From Candidatus Neomarinimicrobiota bacterium (GTDB lineage Bacteria > Fidelibacterota > JAANXI01): a DNA stretch of 64,000 nucleotides. A model generated the notes under the pieces. That model saw nothing but the letters and a program-made list of their open reading frames with translations, had not been told where the DNA came from and searched no databases. Where the stretch lies: assembly GCA_021734025.1 (NCBI GenBank), contig JAIPJS010000008.1, positions 62,001 to 126,000 on the forward strand, read 5' to 3'. Made by a program: the position numbers and the translations under genes. Position 1 is the first letter of the stretch, and each line of letters starts with the position of its first letter. Of the stretch, positions 46,671-54,809 are shown piece by piece.

Positions 46671-47087
46671 CTACTCCTGCATCGCAGCAGTAATCACCAC
46701 CGAGTCTGCCGATCGCTCTGCCGGGCCGTGGTAAACGGCTTCGATGTTGTTTCCGTCCGGATCCAGGATATAGGCACCGTAGTATCCGGGGTGGTATTGC
46801 GAGCGTTCCCCCGGCGCGCCGTTGTCCTGTCCTCCGGCTTCGAGCCCGGCGGAGTAAAACCGCTGCACCATCTCTGGTGAGGCAGCCTGGAATGCGAGGT
46901 GGAAGTTGTTGGTCGGCTCTTTATCTGCGGTGACAAAGAGCTCGTCGGCCGCAAAATGGTGTGGGCTTTCGCTGGTGATTTTTCGTCCAACGGATCGCAG
47001 CACCCTGCGATAAAACTCTTTACTCCGTTCCAGATCCGAGACGCGGATATGGACGTGATCTATGAGGCGGCCCTGGTGGAATTGCAT
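46671..47087 (-). CDS. VOC (glyoxalase/bleomycin resistance) family protein
   Basis: A 138-residue protein of the vicinal oxygen chelate fold. DHVHIRVSDLERSKEFYRRV opens the domain with a metal-ligand His, FHLAFQAASPEMVQRFY carries the second, and DPDGNNIEAVYH the final Glu. The pattern fits small VOC proteins annotated as glyoxalase-like; no specific substrate can be assigned. It is transcribed alone on the minus strand, convergent with the GH127 gene. Confidence 0.85.
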   Translation of the reverse strand: MQFHQGRLIDHVHIRVSDLERSKEFYRRVLRSVGRKITSESPHHFAADELFVTADKEPTNNFHLAFQAASPEMVQRFYSAGLEAGGQDNGAPGERSQYHPGYYGAYILDPDGNNIEAVYHGPAERSADSVVITAAMQE

Positions 47088-47232
47088 CGGTACCTCCCGG
47101 TATTTGTTATTTTAGTTTGATTTGAAAAAAGGAGTGGTTTTAATATCTGGGATGAAAATACTATGCGCAACAAGAACGTCATTTCCGTTTTTCACACACT
47201 TTTTTATAAAAAGTGTGCAAAAATCCGGCTGT

Positions 47233-47347
47233 GAAAACTGATTTGAAAACGCTAACGGTTCGCTCCAGGTGAGAACCAGAACTCCCTTCGGTCAGACAGC
47301 TGGTTCTCACTCTCTTTCGCTCACCGAGCGTTGGGCAAATCAGTTTC
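47233..47347. repeat. Nested inverted-repeat element
   Basis: Outer arms AAACTGATTTG and CAAATCAGTTT enclose a second perfect 11-bp pair GTGAGAACCAG (47269-47279) / CTGGTTCTCAC (47300-47310). AACGCT and AGCGTT pair between them. The organisation resembles the element at 14575-14736, though the sequences differ. No terminal target-site duplication is obvious. Confidence 0.6.
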
Positions 47348-47503
47348 CAAGGCCGCAACTGGCGAAAGGATTCCGAAAAAGTTTAGAAGAACTTTTTTTA
47401 ACCTGCATAATTCAAAAAACAACAAGACGTTCTCCGGACACCCGCGATGGTGCCCCATTTGTCTGGCACCTTGGTGAAGGGAAGGCGGGGAATAATTGCA
47501 CAA

Positions 47504-47531
47504 GTAGAGACGTGCCATGGCACGTCTCTAC
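47504..47531. repeat. Perfect 28-bp palindrome, copy 1
   Basis: GTAGAGACGTGCCA followed immediately by its exact reverse complement. An identical copy lies at 58356-58383. The same palindrome is familiar from intergenic DNA of unrelated bacteria, notably cyanobacteria (from memory). It yields spurious frames beginning MARLY. Confidence 0.9.
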
Positions 47532-47727
47532 ATAATTGAAATTATTGCTCTTAAGTCATATCGATAATGTTCATTTATTCCGATTTATGAATCATCAAGG
47601 TTATATGAAAACTTCGTGTCTGAGCACCACAATAGAAATTGATTAGATTACTATTTCCCGAGTAGACTTTTATGTAAGACTATCTTTCTCTGAAATATGT
47701 GCGAGTTCGAAGTTTTCTTGATTTTTT

Positions 47728-47759
47728 CTCCCCCTTTTTTATCAAGAAAAAAGGGGGAG
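47728..47759. repeat. Perfect 13-bp hairpin upstream of the surface cluster
   Basis: CTCCCCCTTTTTT / AAAAAAGGGGGAG with loop ATCAAG, 146 bp before the sulfatase-fold gene. Related C-run/T-run hairpins are at 105-126 and 54704-54730. Confidence 0.65.
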
Positions 47760-47905
47760 TTAGAAATATGTGTATTTTGATTCGATTAATTAAAAGGTAT
47801 TGAATTCAATTGATCAAAAACTTGAACGCCGCTGGCAATTCCTTCACTGGGGTAATATATTTGATATTCGAACAAAATTGAACCGAACAAGAGCGCGGAG
47901 ATAAT

Positions 47906-49165
47906 ATGGGGAAACAAAATCTGATTTTTATCACCCTGGATGCGGTGCGGCCGGATCATTTTAGCTGCTACGGATACGATCGATTTGAATCCAAAGGGGT
48001 GGACGAAATTGCCGCCGAGGGGACACTCTTCGAAAATAATATCTGCGCTTCTTGTCTGACGCCCATCTCCCATGCAACCATGCTCACAGGTAAGCATCCC
48101 CAAAAACACGGCATCCGGCATCCGTTTTCAAAGGTACAGAGTAAAACCCTGGCCGAGATGATGAAGGGAAAGGGGTACAGCACCGCCGGATTTGTCGGGA
48201 TAAATTTTTTGGGATCGACGCATGGATTCGCCGAGGGATTCGATTACTACAACGAGCCGACCAAGGAGTCCAGCTGGAATTCCAAGGAGTACAAAAAGGA
48301 CGACGAAACCATGCAGACCCTCTGGGGCAACTGGTGGATTCCTGACATGCTCAACTGGATGAAGGAGCACGCCGATCAGCCGTTCTTCATCTGGGCGCAC
48401 TATTTTGAGGTGCATTTTCTCTCAGAGAAGTGGCTGCTTTATTCCGGCAAGATGCCCCAGGACGAACTTTCGGATTGGGCGTATTATGACGGCAAGCTGA
48501 AATACATGGACGAGCACTTTATTCAGCCGATGAATCAGCAGCTGAAGGATCTGGGCATCTGGGACAACACGGCGATTGCCCTGACGGCCGATCACGGGGA
48601 GACGCTCGGCCCGGATAATCCGAACTGGGAGGATTACTACTTTAACTATCCCCAGCACAAGACCATGCTGGAGGACGACATCCGGGTACCGCTGATCTTC
48701 AAGGGCGCCGACGTTCCCAAAGGCAAACGCGTTGAGCAGACCACCACCGCCGTCGACCTGGTGCCGACCATGCTTGACATTATGGGAATCGAGAGTGATG
48801 AGGAATTCGATGGTCAGAGCCTGACGCCACTATTCTACGATGAGGAACTGGAAGAAACCGTTGCGTACGGGGAAGAACTGTACGAAGAGCGCGGCAAGGG
48901 ATCGCTCCAGTTCGTGCGGACTGACACTTACAAGCTGATCCGGAACCTCTCCGAAGGCGCGGAAGAATTTTATAATCTTGTGGAAGATCCGGGAGAGAGG
49001 GAAAACCGGATCGACAAACTGACGACGAAAGAGGAAGAAGTCGCCGAAAAATTCCGGGACATAATGACGGAACAGTATGAAGGGTATCGCTCCGATGGCG
49101 GCGGATTCAGCGATGATGAGTCGAAAAAGATCGAGGAGCGGCTGCGGGATCTGGGATATATCTAG
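47906..49165 (+). CDS. Sulfatase-fold (alkaline phosphatase superfamily) protein with Thr nucleophile
   Basis: A 419-residue protein with the sulfatase N-terminal start NLIFITLDAVRPDHFSCYGY and the metal-binding ALTADHGETLG (about residue 230). It also has a conserved Lys-containing VPLIFKG. No signal peptide is seen, so it is probably cytoplasmic. In arylsulfatases the nucleophile lies in C/S-x-P-x-R before LLTG. Aligned on MLTG, the corresponding residues here are TPISH, so Thr replaces the residue converted to formylglycine. This points to a phosphodiesterase, phosphonate hydrolase or phosphotransferase activity rather than a classical sulfatase. It is the first gene of the surface-polymer group. 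Confidence 0.8.
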   Translation: MGKQNLIFITLDAVRPDHFSCYGYDRFESKGVDEIAAEGTLFENNICASCLTPISHATMLTGKHPQKHGIRHPFSKVQSKTLAEMMKGKGYSTAGFVGINFLGSTHGFAEGFDYYNEPTKESSWNSKEYKKDDETMQTLWGNWWIPDMLNWMKEHADQPFFIWAHYFEVHFLSEKWLLYSGKMPQDELSDWAYYDGKLKYMDEHFIQPMNQQLKDLGIWDNTAIALTADHGETLGPDNPNWEDYYFNYPQHKTMLEDDIRVPLIFKGADVPKGKRVEQTTTAVDLVPTMLDIMGIESDEEFDGQSLTPLFYDEELEETVAYGEELYEERGKGSLQFVRTDTYKLIRNLSEGAEEFYNLVEDPGERENRIDKLTTKEEEVAEKFRDIMTEQYEGYRSDGGGFSDDESKKIEERLRDLGYI

Positions 49166-49220
49166 TTCGGAAATAGCACGCTGATGTCGCGGATACTCCA
49201 ATTGATGACAGATAAAAAAT

Positions 49221-49382
49221 TCACCGCAGAGACGCAGAGGGCGCAGAGAAAGATAAGGAATCATAAATGATTTATAACAATTCAAGGTACTGAATAAGAC
49301 TCATACTCTTGGCTGCTAACGGGTTTTAACCTTAACACTTAAACACGTGAACACAATAACACTTTAATATGGTAACACACTA
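49221..49382. repeat. Two short-period repeats before the sulfotransferase gene
   Basis: 49221-49251 is TCACCGCAGAGACGCAGAGG plus further CGCAGAG units, a motif seen in many unrelated genomes. 49331-49382 is a run of AACACTTAAACACGTGAACA-type units ending 5 bp before the next ATG, so it forms most of that gene's leader. Confidence 0.6.
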
Positions 49383-49387
49383 ACCAC

Positions 49388-49960
49388 ATGAATAACTTCA
49401 TAACCATCGTTTCCGGACTCCCCCGCTCCGGTACCTCCATGATGATGAAAATGCTGGAGGCCGGCGGGTTGGAAGTGGTGACCGACGATATCCGGAAGCC
49501 GGACGAAGACAATCCCAAGGGCTATTACGAGTTCGAACAGGTCAAACAGATCAAGGAAGACCAGTCCTGGCTGCCGAAGTGTGAAGGCAAGGTCGTCAAG
49601 ATGGTGTCACGGCTGCTGCTGGATTTGCCTGAGGAATACGAGTACAAGATCATCTTTATGCGGCGGGCGATGGAAGAGATCCTGGCCTCCCAGCGGAAGA
49701 TGCTGGAGCGGAGTGGAAAAGAAGCACCGAGCGCCGAGGATGACACCGAAATGTCCCGATTGTTCAACCAGCACCTACAGCATGTTGAGCAGTGGATGGA
49801 AAGGCAACCGAACGTGGACTATATCTATGTAAATTACAACGCAACCATCCAGGAGCCTGGAAAGACCGCCGGGAAAGTCATTGATTTCCTCGACGACAAT
49901 CTCGATCAATCAAAAATGGCGGGCGTCGTGGATACCAACCTCTACCGTCAGCGCAAGTGA
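49388..49960 (+). CDS. Small sulfotransferase-family P-loop protein
   Basis: A 190-residue protein with the PAPS-binding P-loop of sulfotransferases, ITIVSGLPRSGTSMMMKML (residues 6-24). The 3'-phosphate-binding region IIFMRRAMEEILASQRKML (about 88) shows the R...S spacing expected of the family. It is shorter than typical bacterial sulfotransferases but matches a group of about 190-residue forms. The likely role is sulfation of a surface carbohydrate or lipid; a kinase-like use of the fold cannot be excluded. It is the second gene of the plus-strand surface group. Confidence 0.75.
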   Translation: MNNFITIVSGLPRSGTSMMMKMLEAGGLEVVTDDIRKPDEDNPKGYYEFEQVKQIKEDQSWLPKCEGKVVKMVSRLLLDLPEEYEYKIIFMRRAMEEILASQRKMLERSGKEAPSAEDDTEMSRLFNQHLQHVEQWMERQPNVDYIYVNYNATIQEPGKTAGKVIDFLDDNLDQSKMAGVVDTNLYRQRK

Positions 49961-50025
49961 TTCCCTTTAATACTGTTGCAATAGCCAACCGACTCAAACA
50001 CCTTTCCCCGATAATCTAAATTCCT

Positions 50026-51039
50026 ATGAAAATTCTCATCTACTCTCCCAACTGGATCGGCGATGCAGTCATGGCGATTCCCATGGTTCGTCAGACCCGG
50101 ACAGTCTTTCCCGACGCCGAAATTACCGTGTTCGCCAGAGATTGGGTGGCGCCGGTTTACCGGTTTGTGGGAGAAATCGATAACATTGTCGAGTTCTCCA
50201 GGGAGGAGGTGAAGACCTCAAAATCCCGACGCCGAATTATTAAGTCACTGAAGGTGACGGGGTACGATAAGGCGTTTTTGCTGACGGATTCCTTCTCCAC
50301 CGCGATGACCATCTTCCGGGCGCGAATCCCGGAACGCGTCGGCTACACCGGCCAGTTCCGCTCCTGGATGCTGACCAACCGGTATTCGCTGAAGACCGGT
50401 AAATCCATGCATCGCTCGGACAAATATTGTCACCTGCTGAGCGATTACTCGGATTCAATATCTATGGGAAATTCGCCGGAATTCGATTCGCTGGGAAACG
50501 AAGAAATCCAAATGCCCCAGGGATGGGATAACGCAGCGATCCGAATCGGCGTCAACCCGCACTCGGTGGCGACCTCCAGGCGCTGGCCGGAAAAGAACTG
50601 GATTCAACTGTTTGACTCTTATAAAGATGCGCAAGTGCAATTTATCATTTTTGGTGGGAACGATGCGCGAGAAGCGGGAGAAAGACTCCGGGAAAGTTCC
50701 GGTGCAAATGTATTAAATCTGGCAGGGGAGACATCGCTGGGAGAGTCTATTCGTTTGATGGGACAGTGTCAGCTGTTCGTCTCCAACGATTCCGGCCCTA
50801 TGCACATCGCGGATGCGGCCGGCGTACCGACGGTGGGACTCTGGGGCGCAGGCAATACGGAGAGCACCGGACTACGCTCAAGCCCTTCGGTCAATCTGAA
50901 CGCGGATGTGTATTGCAGTCCCTGCGAAAAAAATCAGTGCATTAATGACGATGAGCCGCTGCTCTGCATGTACTCCATTTCGCCGGAATGGGTACGGGAC
51001 ACGATGGATGATTTGCTGGAATCGAGTACGGTGAATTAG
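50026..51039 (+). CDS. Glycosyltransferase family 9, heptosyltransferase-like
   Basis: A 337-residue GT-B glycosyltransferase of the ADP-heptose:LPS heptosyltransferase II (WaaF) type. The start ILIYSPNWIGDAVMAIPMVR and the C-terminal FVSNDSGPMHIADAAGVPTV are the family signatures, with RRWPEKNWIQLF between them. It most likely adds heptose or a related sugar to the LPS inner core on the cytoplasmic face. It lies 65 bp after the sulfotransferase and upstream of a glycerophosphotransferase-like gene, which supports an envelope-glycan role. Confidence 0.9.
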   Translation: MKILIYSPNWIGDAVMAIPMVRQTRTVFPDAEITVFARDWVAPVYRFVGEIDNIVEFSREEVKTSKSRRRIIKSLKVTGYDKAFLLTDSFSTAMTIFRARIPERVGYTGQFRSWMLTNRYSLKTGKSMHRSDKYCHLLSDYSDSISMGNSPEFDSLGNEEIQMPQGWDNAAIRIGVNPHSVATSRRWPEKNWIQLFDSYKDAQVQFIIFGGNDAREAGERLRESSGANVLNLAGETSLGESIRLMGQCQLFVSNDSGPMHIADAAGVPTVGLWGAGNTESTGLRSSPSVNLNADVYCSPCEKNQCINDDEPLLCMYSISPEWVRDTMDDLLESSTVN

Positions 51040-51076
51040 CAGATGGAAATTGAGCAAATTCGGACGGGTTTTTTCT

Positions 51077-52195
51077 ATGTCTAAAATCAAAGTGCTGTTC
51101 AAGATGCAATATCTCTATCACAAGGCAGCGTACGACCCGCTCATTGATGTATTCGAGGCGGACGACCGGTTCGACGTGTACCTGTCGCTTTCTCACGAGC
51201 TGGTACGGCGGCTCTGGATCTTCGAAATTGACAAGACTAAGCCGTACCTGGAGCAGTGGAAGAGGGAAGGCCATCAGATATCCGATGAAGATGAGCACTT
51301 TGATATTGTGATCTGTCCGGACACTGTTGAGGAAAAGAAATTTGGTAAGACCATGCTCTGCCTGGTACACCACGGCATGGGGCTCAAGACTATCCTGTTC
51401 CGGAATCTGAAGAACCATAATATGCACCACTACGATATCCTGGTGGAAGGACAATACCGGGTGGAGGCGCTGGAGCAGTCCGGCGTGCTGAACGGTTCGC
51501 ATGTGTACAAAGTCGGCCTCCCAAAGCTGGATCCCCTCTTCTGGGAAGAACATTTTGACCGGGAGAAGATCCTCACCGATCTGGGGTTGGATCCCGAGAA
51601 AAAGACGGTGCTGTACGCGCCAACCTACAAGCCGACCAGCGTGTACGATTTGAAAGACGCAATTTTCGAGGCGACCACCGATTACAACCTGATCATCAAA
51701 CTTCACCACTACGCCTGGATGGGGAAATTTGCGCATCACAGCCAGCATCGGACAATCCAGTGGCGGCTCCGGAAGTACGATCACGCTACGCTGATTCCGA
51801 AGGACGAGTATAATATTATTCCATTGATGTATGCCACCGATACGCTGGTGGCCGCGGCGTCCAGCACTGTCTACAATTTTTTGGCCACCGGGAAGACCGG
51901 CGTCATCTACGACCTGGATCACGATAATATGCGCCACTCGGACGGGCAGCACATTCTGAATATCGACAACCGGGAATTCCTGAAGGATGCGTTTGTTCAC
52001 ATCTTCTCGCCGGAGGAGTTACAAGACGGGATTCGGAAGGCGCTGAATCCGACCCCCGCGATGCAGAAAAACGCCGCCGAACGGCGGGAGTATTATTACT
52101 ACAAGCCGGACGGAAAGTCGTCGATACGGACGCGGGACAAGATCCTGGAATTGTACGAGGAGGGCAGGCATCTGAATGATCCGACGAATGTGTAA
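51077..52195 (+). CDS. CDP-glycerol glycerophosphotransferase (TagB/TagF)-family protein
   Basis: A 372-residue protein resembling the catalytic part of teichoic-acid glycerophosphotransferases (PF04464). It shows KTVLYAPTYKP (about residue 173), the His-containing LIIKLHHYAWM, and ATDTLVAAASSTVYNFLATG, corresponding to the TDYSS motif that binds the CDP-donor. In Gram-negatives this family transfers glycerol phosphate or other CMP-linked groups to glycans. Near an AEP and CMP-activation cluster, it is a candidate for transferring a CMP-activated phosphonate; that is inference. ATG at 51077 is preferred to a TTG at 51050, though no strong ribosome binding site decides. Confidence 0.8.
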   Translation: MSKIKVLFKMQYLYHKAAYDPLIDVFEADDRFDVYLSLSHELVRRLWIFEIDKTKPYLEQWKREGHQISDEDEHFDIVICPDTVEEKKFGKTMLCLVHHGMGLKTILFRNLKNHNMHHYDILVEGQYRVEALEQSGVLNGSHVYKVGLPKLDPLFWEEHFDREKILTDLGLDPEKKTVLYAPTYKPTSVYDLKDAIFEATTDYNLIIKLHHYAWMGKFAHHSQHRTIQWRLRKYDHATLIPKDEYNIIPLMYATDTLVAAASSTVYNFLATGKTGVIYDLDHDNMRHSDGQHILNIDNREFLKDAFVHIFSPEELQDGIRKALNPTPAMQKNAAERREYYYYKPDGKSSIRTRDKILELYEEGRHLNDPTNV

Positions 52196-52216
52196 ATCGA
52201 TGATGCGGGCTTTCCG

Positions 52217-52990
52217 ATGATTTACAGACCGCATCACGGTGTTCAGCTTTCCCGGAAGCAGATAGAACGATTTTCCGATCGGGACTGGATTCGCGAGCAC
52301 GCAATCGATACTTACAAGGATACCACCAACCTGGTCGCCAGGTTGAATTATCCGGTGGACGGATTTCCCGAAGAATACGTCATCAAGTGGTTTGGCTGGC
52401 GGAATACGATTTCGAAGATTTTAAGTCCCGTTATGCGCTCCCGGGCAAAAAAATCCTGGGACGCGGCGCACTTTTTTCTGGCCAATAATGTCCCAACTCC
52501 ACCGCCGCTTATCGTGTATACCTCACGGCGATACGGGATTGTCCGGGAGAATTTCTATATATCGGAAAGTGTGGAGGAGTTTAACTCTGCCAGGAAGATC
52601 CTGCGCTACATGGATGTGCCGGAAGCTGACAAGGCCCGCATTGTGGAGATCATCGCCGGGATGGTCAAACGGCTGCACGTCGCGAACTTTACGCACAATG
52701 ATTTGACGCTGGCAAATTTCCTGGTGAATGAGGTTGAGCCCGGGAAGATCTTTCTGGTGGATCTGAACAGGGGGACGCGCCACTTCCATCTCTGGGATTA
52801 TCACCGGATTAAGGATATTACCAAGATGGATCTCTGTCCCTGCGATCTGGATGAATTACATCCGAATTGTTACCGGGATCAGTTTCTCAGAGCCTACAGC
52901 GAGAATTATGAACGGGACAGGCGGCTCGTCGCCAAAGCGTTGGTGCGGAAACGTCGGAAAAAACGGTGGAAAAAAAAGTTGCGTGAGTAG
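52217..52990 (+). CDS. Kdo/WaaP-type lipopolysaccharide kinase-like protein
   Basis: A 257-residue protein kinase-like fold protein of the lipopolysaccharide kinase (Kdo/WaaP, PF06293) group. The catalytic loop is FTHNDLTLANFLVN (about residue 158) and the metal-binding motif is FLVDLNRGT (about 179). A Lys in EEYVIKWFG (about 56) is the probable ATP-binding residue. It should phosphorylate a sugar of the LPS core. The C-terminus is strongly basic (RKRRKKRWKKKLRE), consistent with membrane association. It begins 21 bp after the TagB-like gene and is convergent with the methyltransferase. Confidence 0.82.
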   Translation: MIYRPHHGVQLSRKQIERFSDRDWIREHAIDTYKDTTNLVARLNYPVDGFPEEYVIKWFGWRNTISKILSPVMRSRAKKSWDAAHFFLANNVPTPPPLIVYTSRRYGIVRENFYISESVEEFNSARKILRYMDVPEADKARIVEIIAGMVKRLHVANFTHNDLTLANFLVNEVEPGKIFLVDLNRGTRHFHLWDYHRIKDITKMDLCPCDLDELHPNCYRDQFLRAYSENYERDRRLVAKALVRKRRKKRWKKKLRE

Positions 52991-52993
52991 CCG

Positions 52994-53608
52994 TTACTTC
53001 GGCTGGAGTAATAAAATTGTCTGGGCGTGGATGCCCGGCAGGATTTTTTTCGAGTCCAGGATTTTGAGCCCCGCTTCCCGGATTTCCTCTTCAATCTGCT
53101 CCTCATCCGCCATGGTAATCTTATGGTGATTTCTGAAGAATCGCATCAGTTTGTGTGCTGCGGATGAGGTGTACACGGAAACGACCGCCCATTCGGTTAT
53201 TACCCGACGGATTTCGGAGAACGCCCGGATGCGATCTTCGGGCGTGTGAAAGTGCTGAATTAATCGCATGGAGAGCAGGCCGTGGAAAGCGTCATCTCTG
53301 AACGGGAGATTCATGATATCCGCATTAGCGAACCGGGCCTGGGTACCGAACCGCTCATATACACGGTGGAGCATGTTAGGATTCAGATCCGCCACTACAA
53401 CGTTCATCGGCCGCTCCAGCAGAAAATCGGTAAAACGCCCGTAGCCAGACGGGACATCCAGAACGTTATCGTTTATCGCGTAGATCTCTTCGATAAAATT
53501 GGTAACGATTCGGTATTCAAGGCTGTGAACCAGACGCTGATCTAACCCCTTATAACGGGTTTTTTCGTACTGTCGGATGTTACTTAGAGAATCTTTTTTT
53601 CTCCCCAT
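52994..53608 (-). CDS. Class I SAM-dependent methyltransferase
   Basis: A 204-residue methyltransferase. Motif I is VLDVPSGYGRFTDFLLE (about residue 48), the acidic residue of the second strand is in VVVADLNPNML, and NLPFRDDAFHGLLSMRLIQH is the motif IV region. The substrate is not predictable; the setting suggests a glycan or lipid. ATG at 53608 is chosen over a TTG 18 bp upstream. It lies on the opposite strand to the transferase genes, ending 3 bp from the kinase stop. Confidence 0.85.
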   Translation of the reverse strand: MGRKKDSLSNIRQYEKTRYKGLDQRLVHSLEYRIVTNFIEEIYAINDNVLDVPSGYGRFTDFLLERPMNVVVADLNPNMLHRVYERFGTQARFANADIMNLPFRDDAFHGLLSMRLIQHFHTPEDRIRAFSEIRRVITEWAVVSVYTSSAAHKLMRFFRNHHKITMADEEQIEEEIREAGLKILDSKKILPGIHAQTILLLQPK

Positions 53609-53743
53609 AGTTTTAATATTACACAATTTTTAAGCCCACTACAAACAGAACTACCGCTGTCACGTGAAATATTGATTTGTCTCACGGGTTATTTACATCA
53701 TCTGGCTTGGTGTTTTCCTGTTTATGCTATATACTATGCAATT

Positions 53744-54481
53744 ATGCGTAAAAATGTTTTTATCAGTTGTCTGTTTGTTCTGCTTGTTCTGGGCCTTTTT
53801 TCCCGCGCAGCCGGACAGGAATTTCACACCGGTGAGAAGCTCACCTTCGCGCTGAATTACGGGTTCATCAACGCCGGAACTTCTACTATGGAAGTGGCCG
53901 GACTCGATACAGTACACGGGCAAACCACCTATCGTCTGGAATCCCGCACCAAATCCAATAATTTCGTTGATGCATTTTACAAAGTACGGGATCAGCTCAC
54001 CAGCTGGATAGATACCTCAACATTTGCCACAATTCAGTTCGAGAAGTCTTTAAACGAGGGAAGTTATAATAAAGACTACTCCGTCTGGTTTGACTACGAC
54101 AAAATGATGGCTTATTCCAGTGAAGATACACTGGCCATCGAAACGTACATGCAGGACGTCCTCTCACTGTTCTATTATATCCGGTCACTGGAGTTGAGTG
54201 TCGGCGATACCATCAGAATGTCCAGTTATGATAACGACAAGGTGTCCCCGTTTCTTCTGGGCGTGAAGCGAACGGAATCGGTGAGAGTTCCAGCCGGAGA
54301 TTTTGACTGCTACGTGGTGGAACCGTTCGTAGAGTCGGATTTTCTATTTAAGTACGAGGGGAAACTTCAGATTTGGTTGTCCCGGGAAAAGGGACATATT
54401 CCCGTTTTGATGCGGAGCAAAGCGACAATCGGATCGATGATTTTGAAGTTGGAAAAGTATAAGCCCGGGAATGGGGACTGA
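53744..54481 (+). CDS. Secreted DUF3108 family protein
   Basis: A 245-residue exported protein. The signal peptide (about residues 1-24, cut near RAAGQ) is followed by the DUF3108 pattern: HTGEKLTFALNYGFINAGTS, YRLESRTKSNNFVDAFYKVR, DVLSLFYYIRSLELSVGDTI and WLSREKGHIPVLMRSKATIG. The family is periplasmic in Gram-negatives and of unknown function. ATG at 53744 gives a clean signal peptide, so the longer frame starting at 53672 is rejected. Confidence 0.82.
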   Translation: MRKNVFISCLFVLLVLGLFSRAAGQEFHTGEKLTFALNYGFINAGTSTMEVAGLDTVHGQTTYRLESRTKSNNFVDAFYKVRDQLTSWIDTSTFATIQFEKSLNEGSYNKDYSVWFDYDKMMAYSSEDTLAIETYMQDVLSLFYYIRSLELSVGDTIRMSSYDNDKVSPFLLGVKRTESVRVPAGDFDCYVVEPFVESDFLFKYEGKLQIWLSREKGHIPVLMRSKATIGSMILKLEKYKPGNGD

Positions 54482-54809
54482 GACATTATGCACTGGAATG
54501 AATCACTACGGTGAATCCCAGGCTGTAAAAGTGAGTCTCGTAATTTGATTGCGAAGCGTGCGTATAATTTACACTGTCTACGACTTTTGGAATTGATCTA
54601 CTTTACGGATTTCTCAAAAATCTCGAACACAACTCCATCCCCTTGGTCCCCTCCATTTTCAAAAGAGGAAGGGGAAAGCATCACTAAGTGTCAGAGAGTT
54701 CTTTTTCCCTCTCTTCAGAAGAGAGGGAAATCAAAAAGGAGAGTTGTGTTGTCAATATAATGGTAGAAAATATGCGCTGAATCGGAAGAAAATTTACTCT
54801 ACGTAATAT
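54482..54809. repeat. Repeat-containing convergent gap
   Basis: No gene is seen. 54704-54730 is a perfect 12-bp hairpin (TTTCCCTCTCTT / AAGAGAGGGAAA, loop CAG) followed by GGAGAGTTGTG, a pattern shared with 105-142. The hairpin may help terminate the converging DUF3108 and transaminase transcripts. GTCTCGTAATTTGATTGCGAAGC at 54535-54557 is a diverged relative of the 46557 hairpin. Confidence 0.55.

Larger units (their letters stand above)
47088..47905. repeat. 818-bp gap made of inverted repeats
   Basis: No gene is supported. The gap holds a hairpin at about 47195-47217 (CACACTTTTTTATAAAAAGTGTG), a nested inverted-repeat element at 47233-47347, the 28-bp palindrome at 47504-47531 and a perfect 13-bp hairpin at 47728-47759. 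The leader of the downstream sulfatase-fold gene lies in the last part; GGAG is 4 bp before its ATG. Confidence 0.65.

Noticed and set aside
47088-47905. Insertion sequence implied by the inverted repeats
   Set aside because: No transposase frame lies between the arms and no target duplication is visible; the repeats look like small palindromic elements instead.
48040-48090. Formylglycine Cys in the sulfatase-fold protein
   Set aside because: The only nearby Cys is two residues too far upstream when aligned on the MLTG that follows the active site; Thr occupies the nucleophile position.
50942-52000. Minus-strand frame of 352 codons
   Set aside because: Antisense to the TagB-like gene; no domain recognisable.
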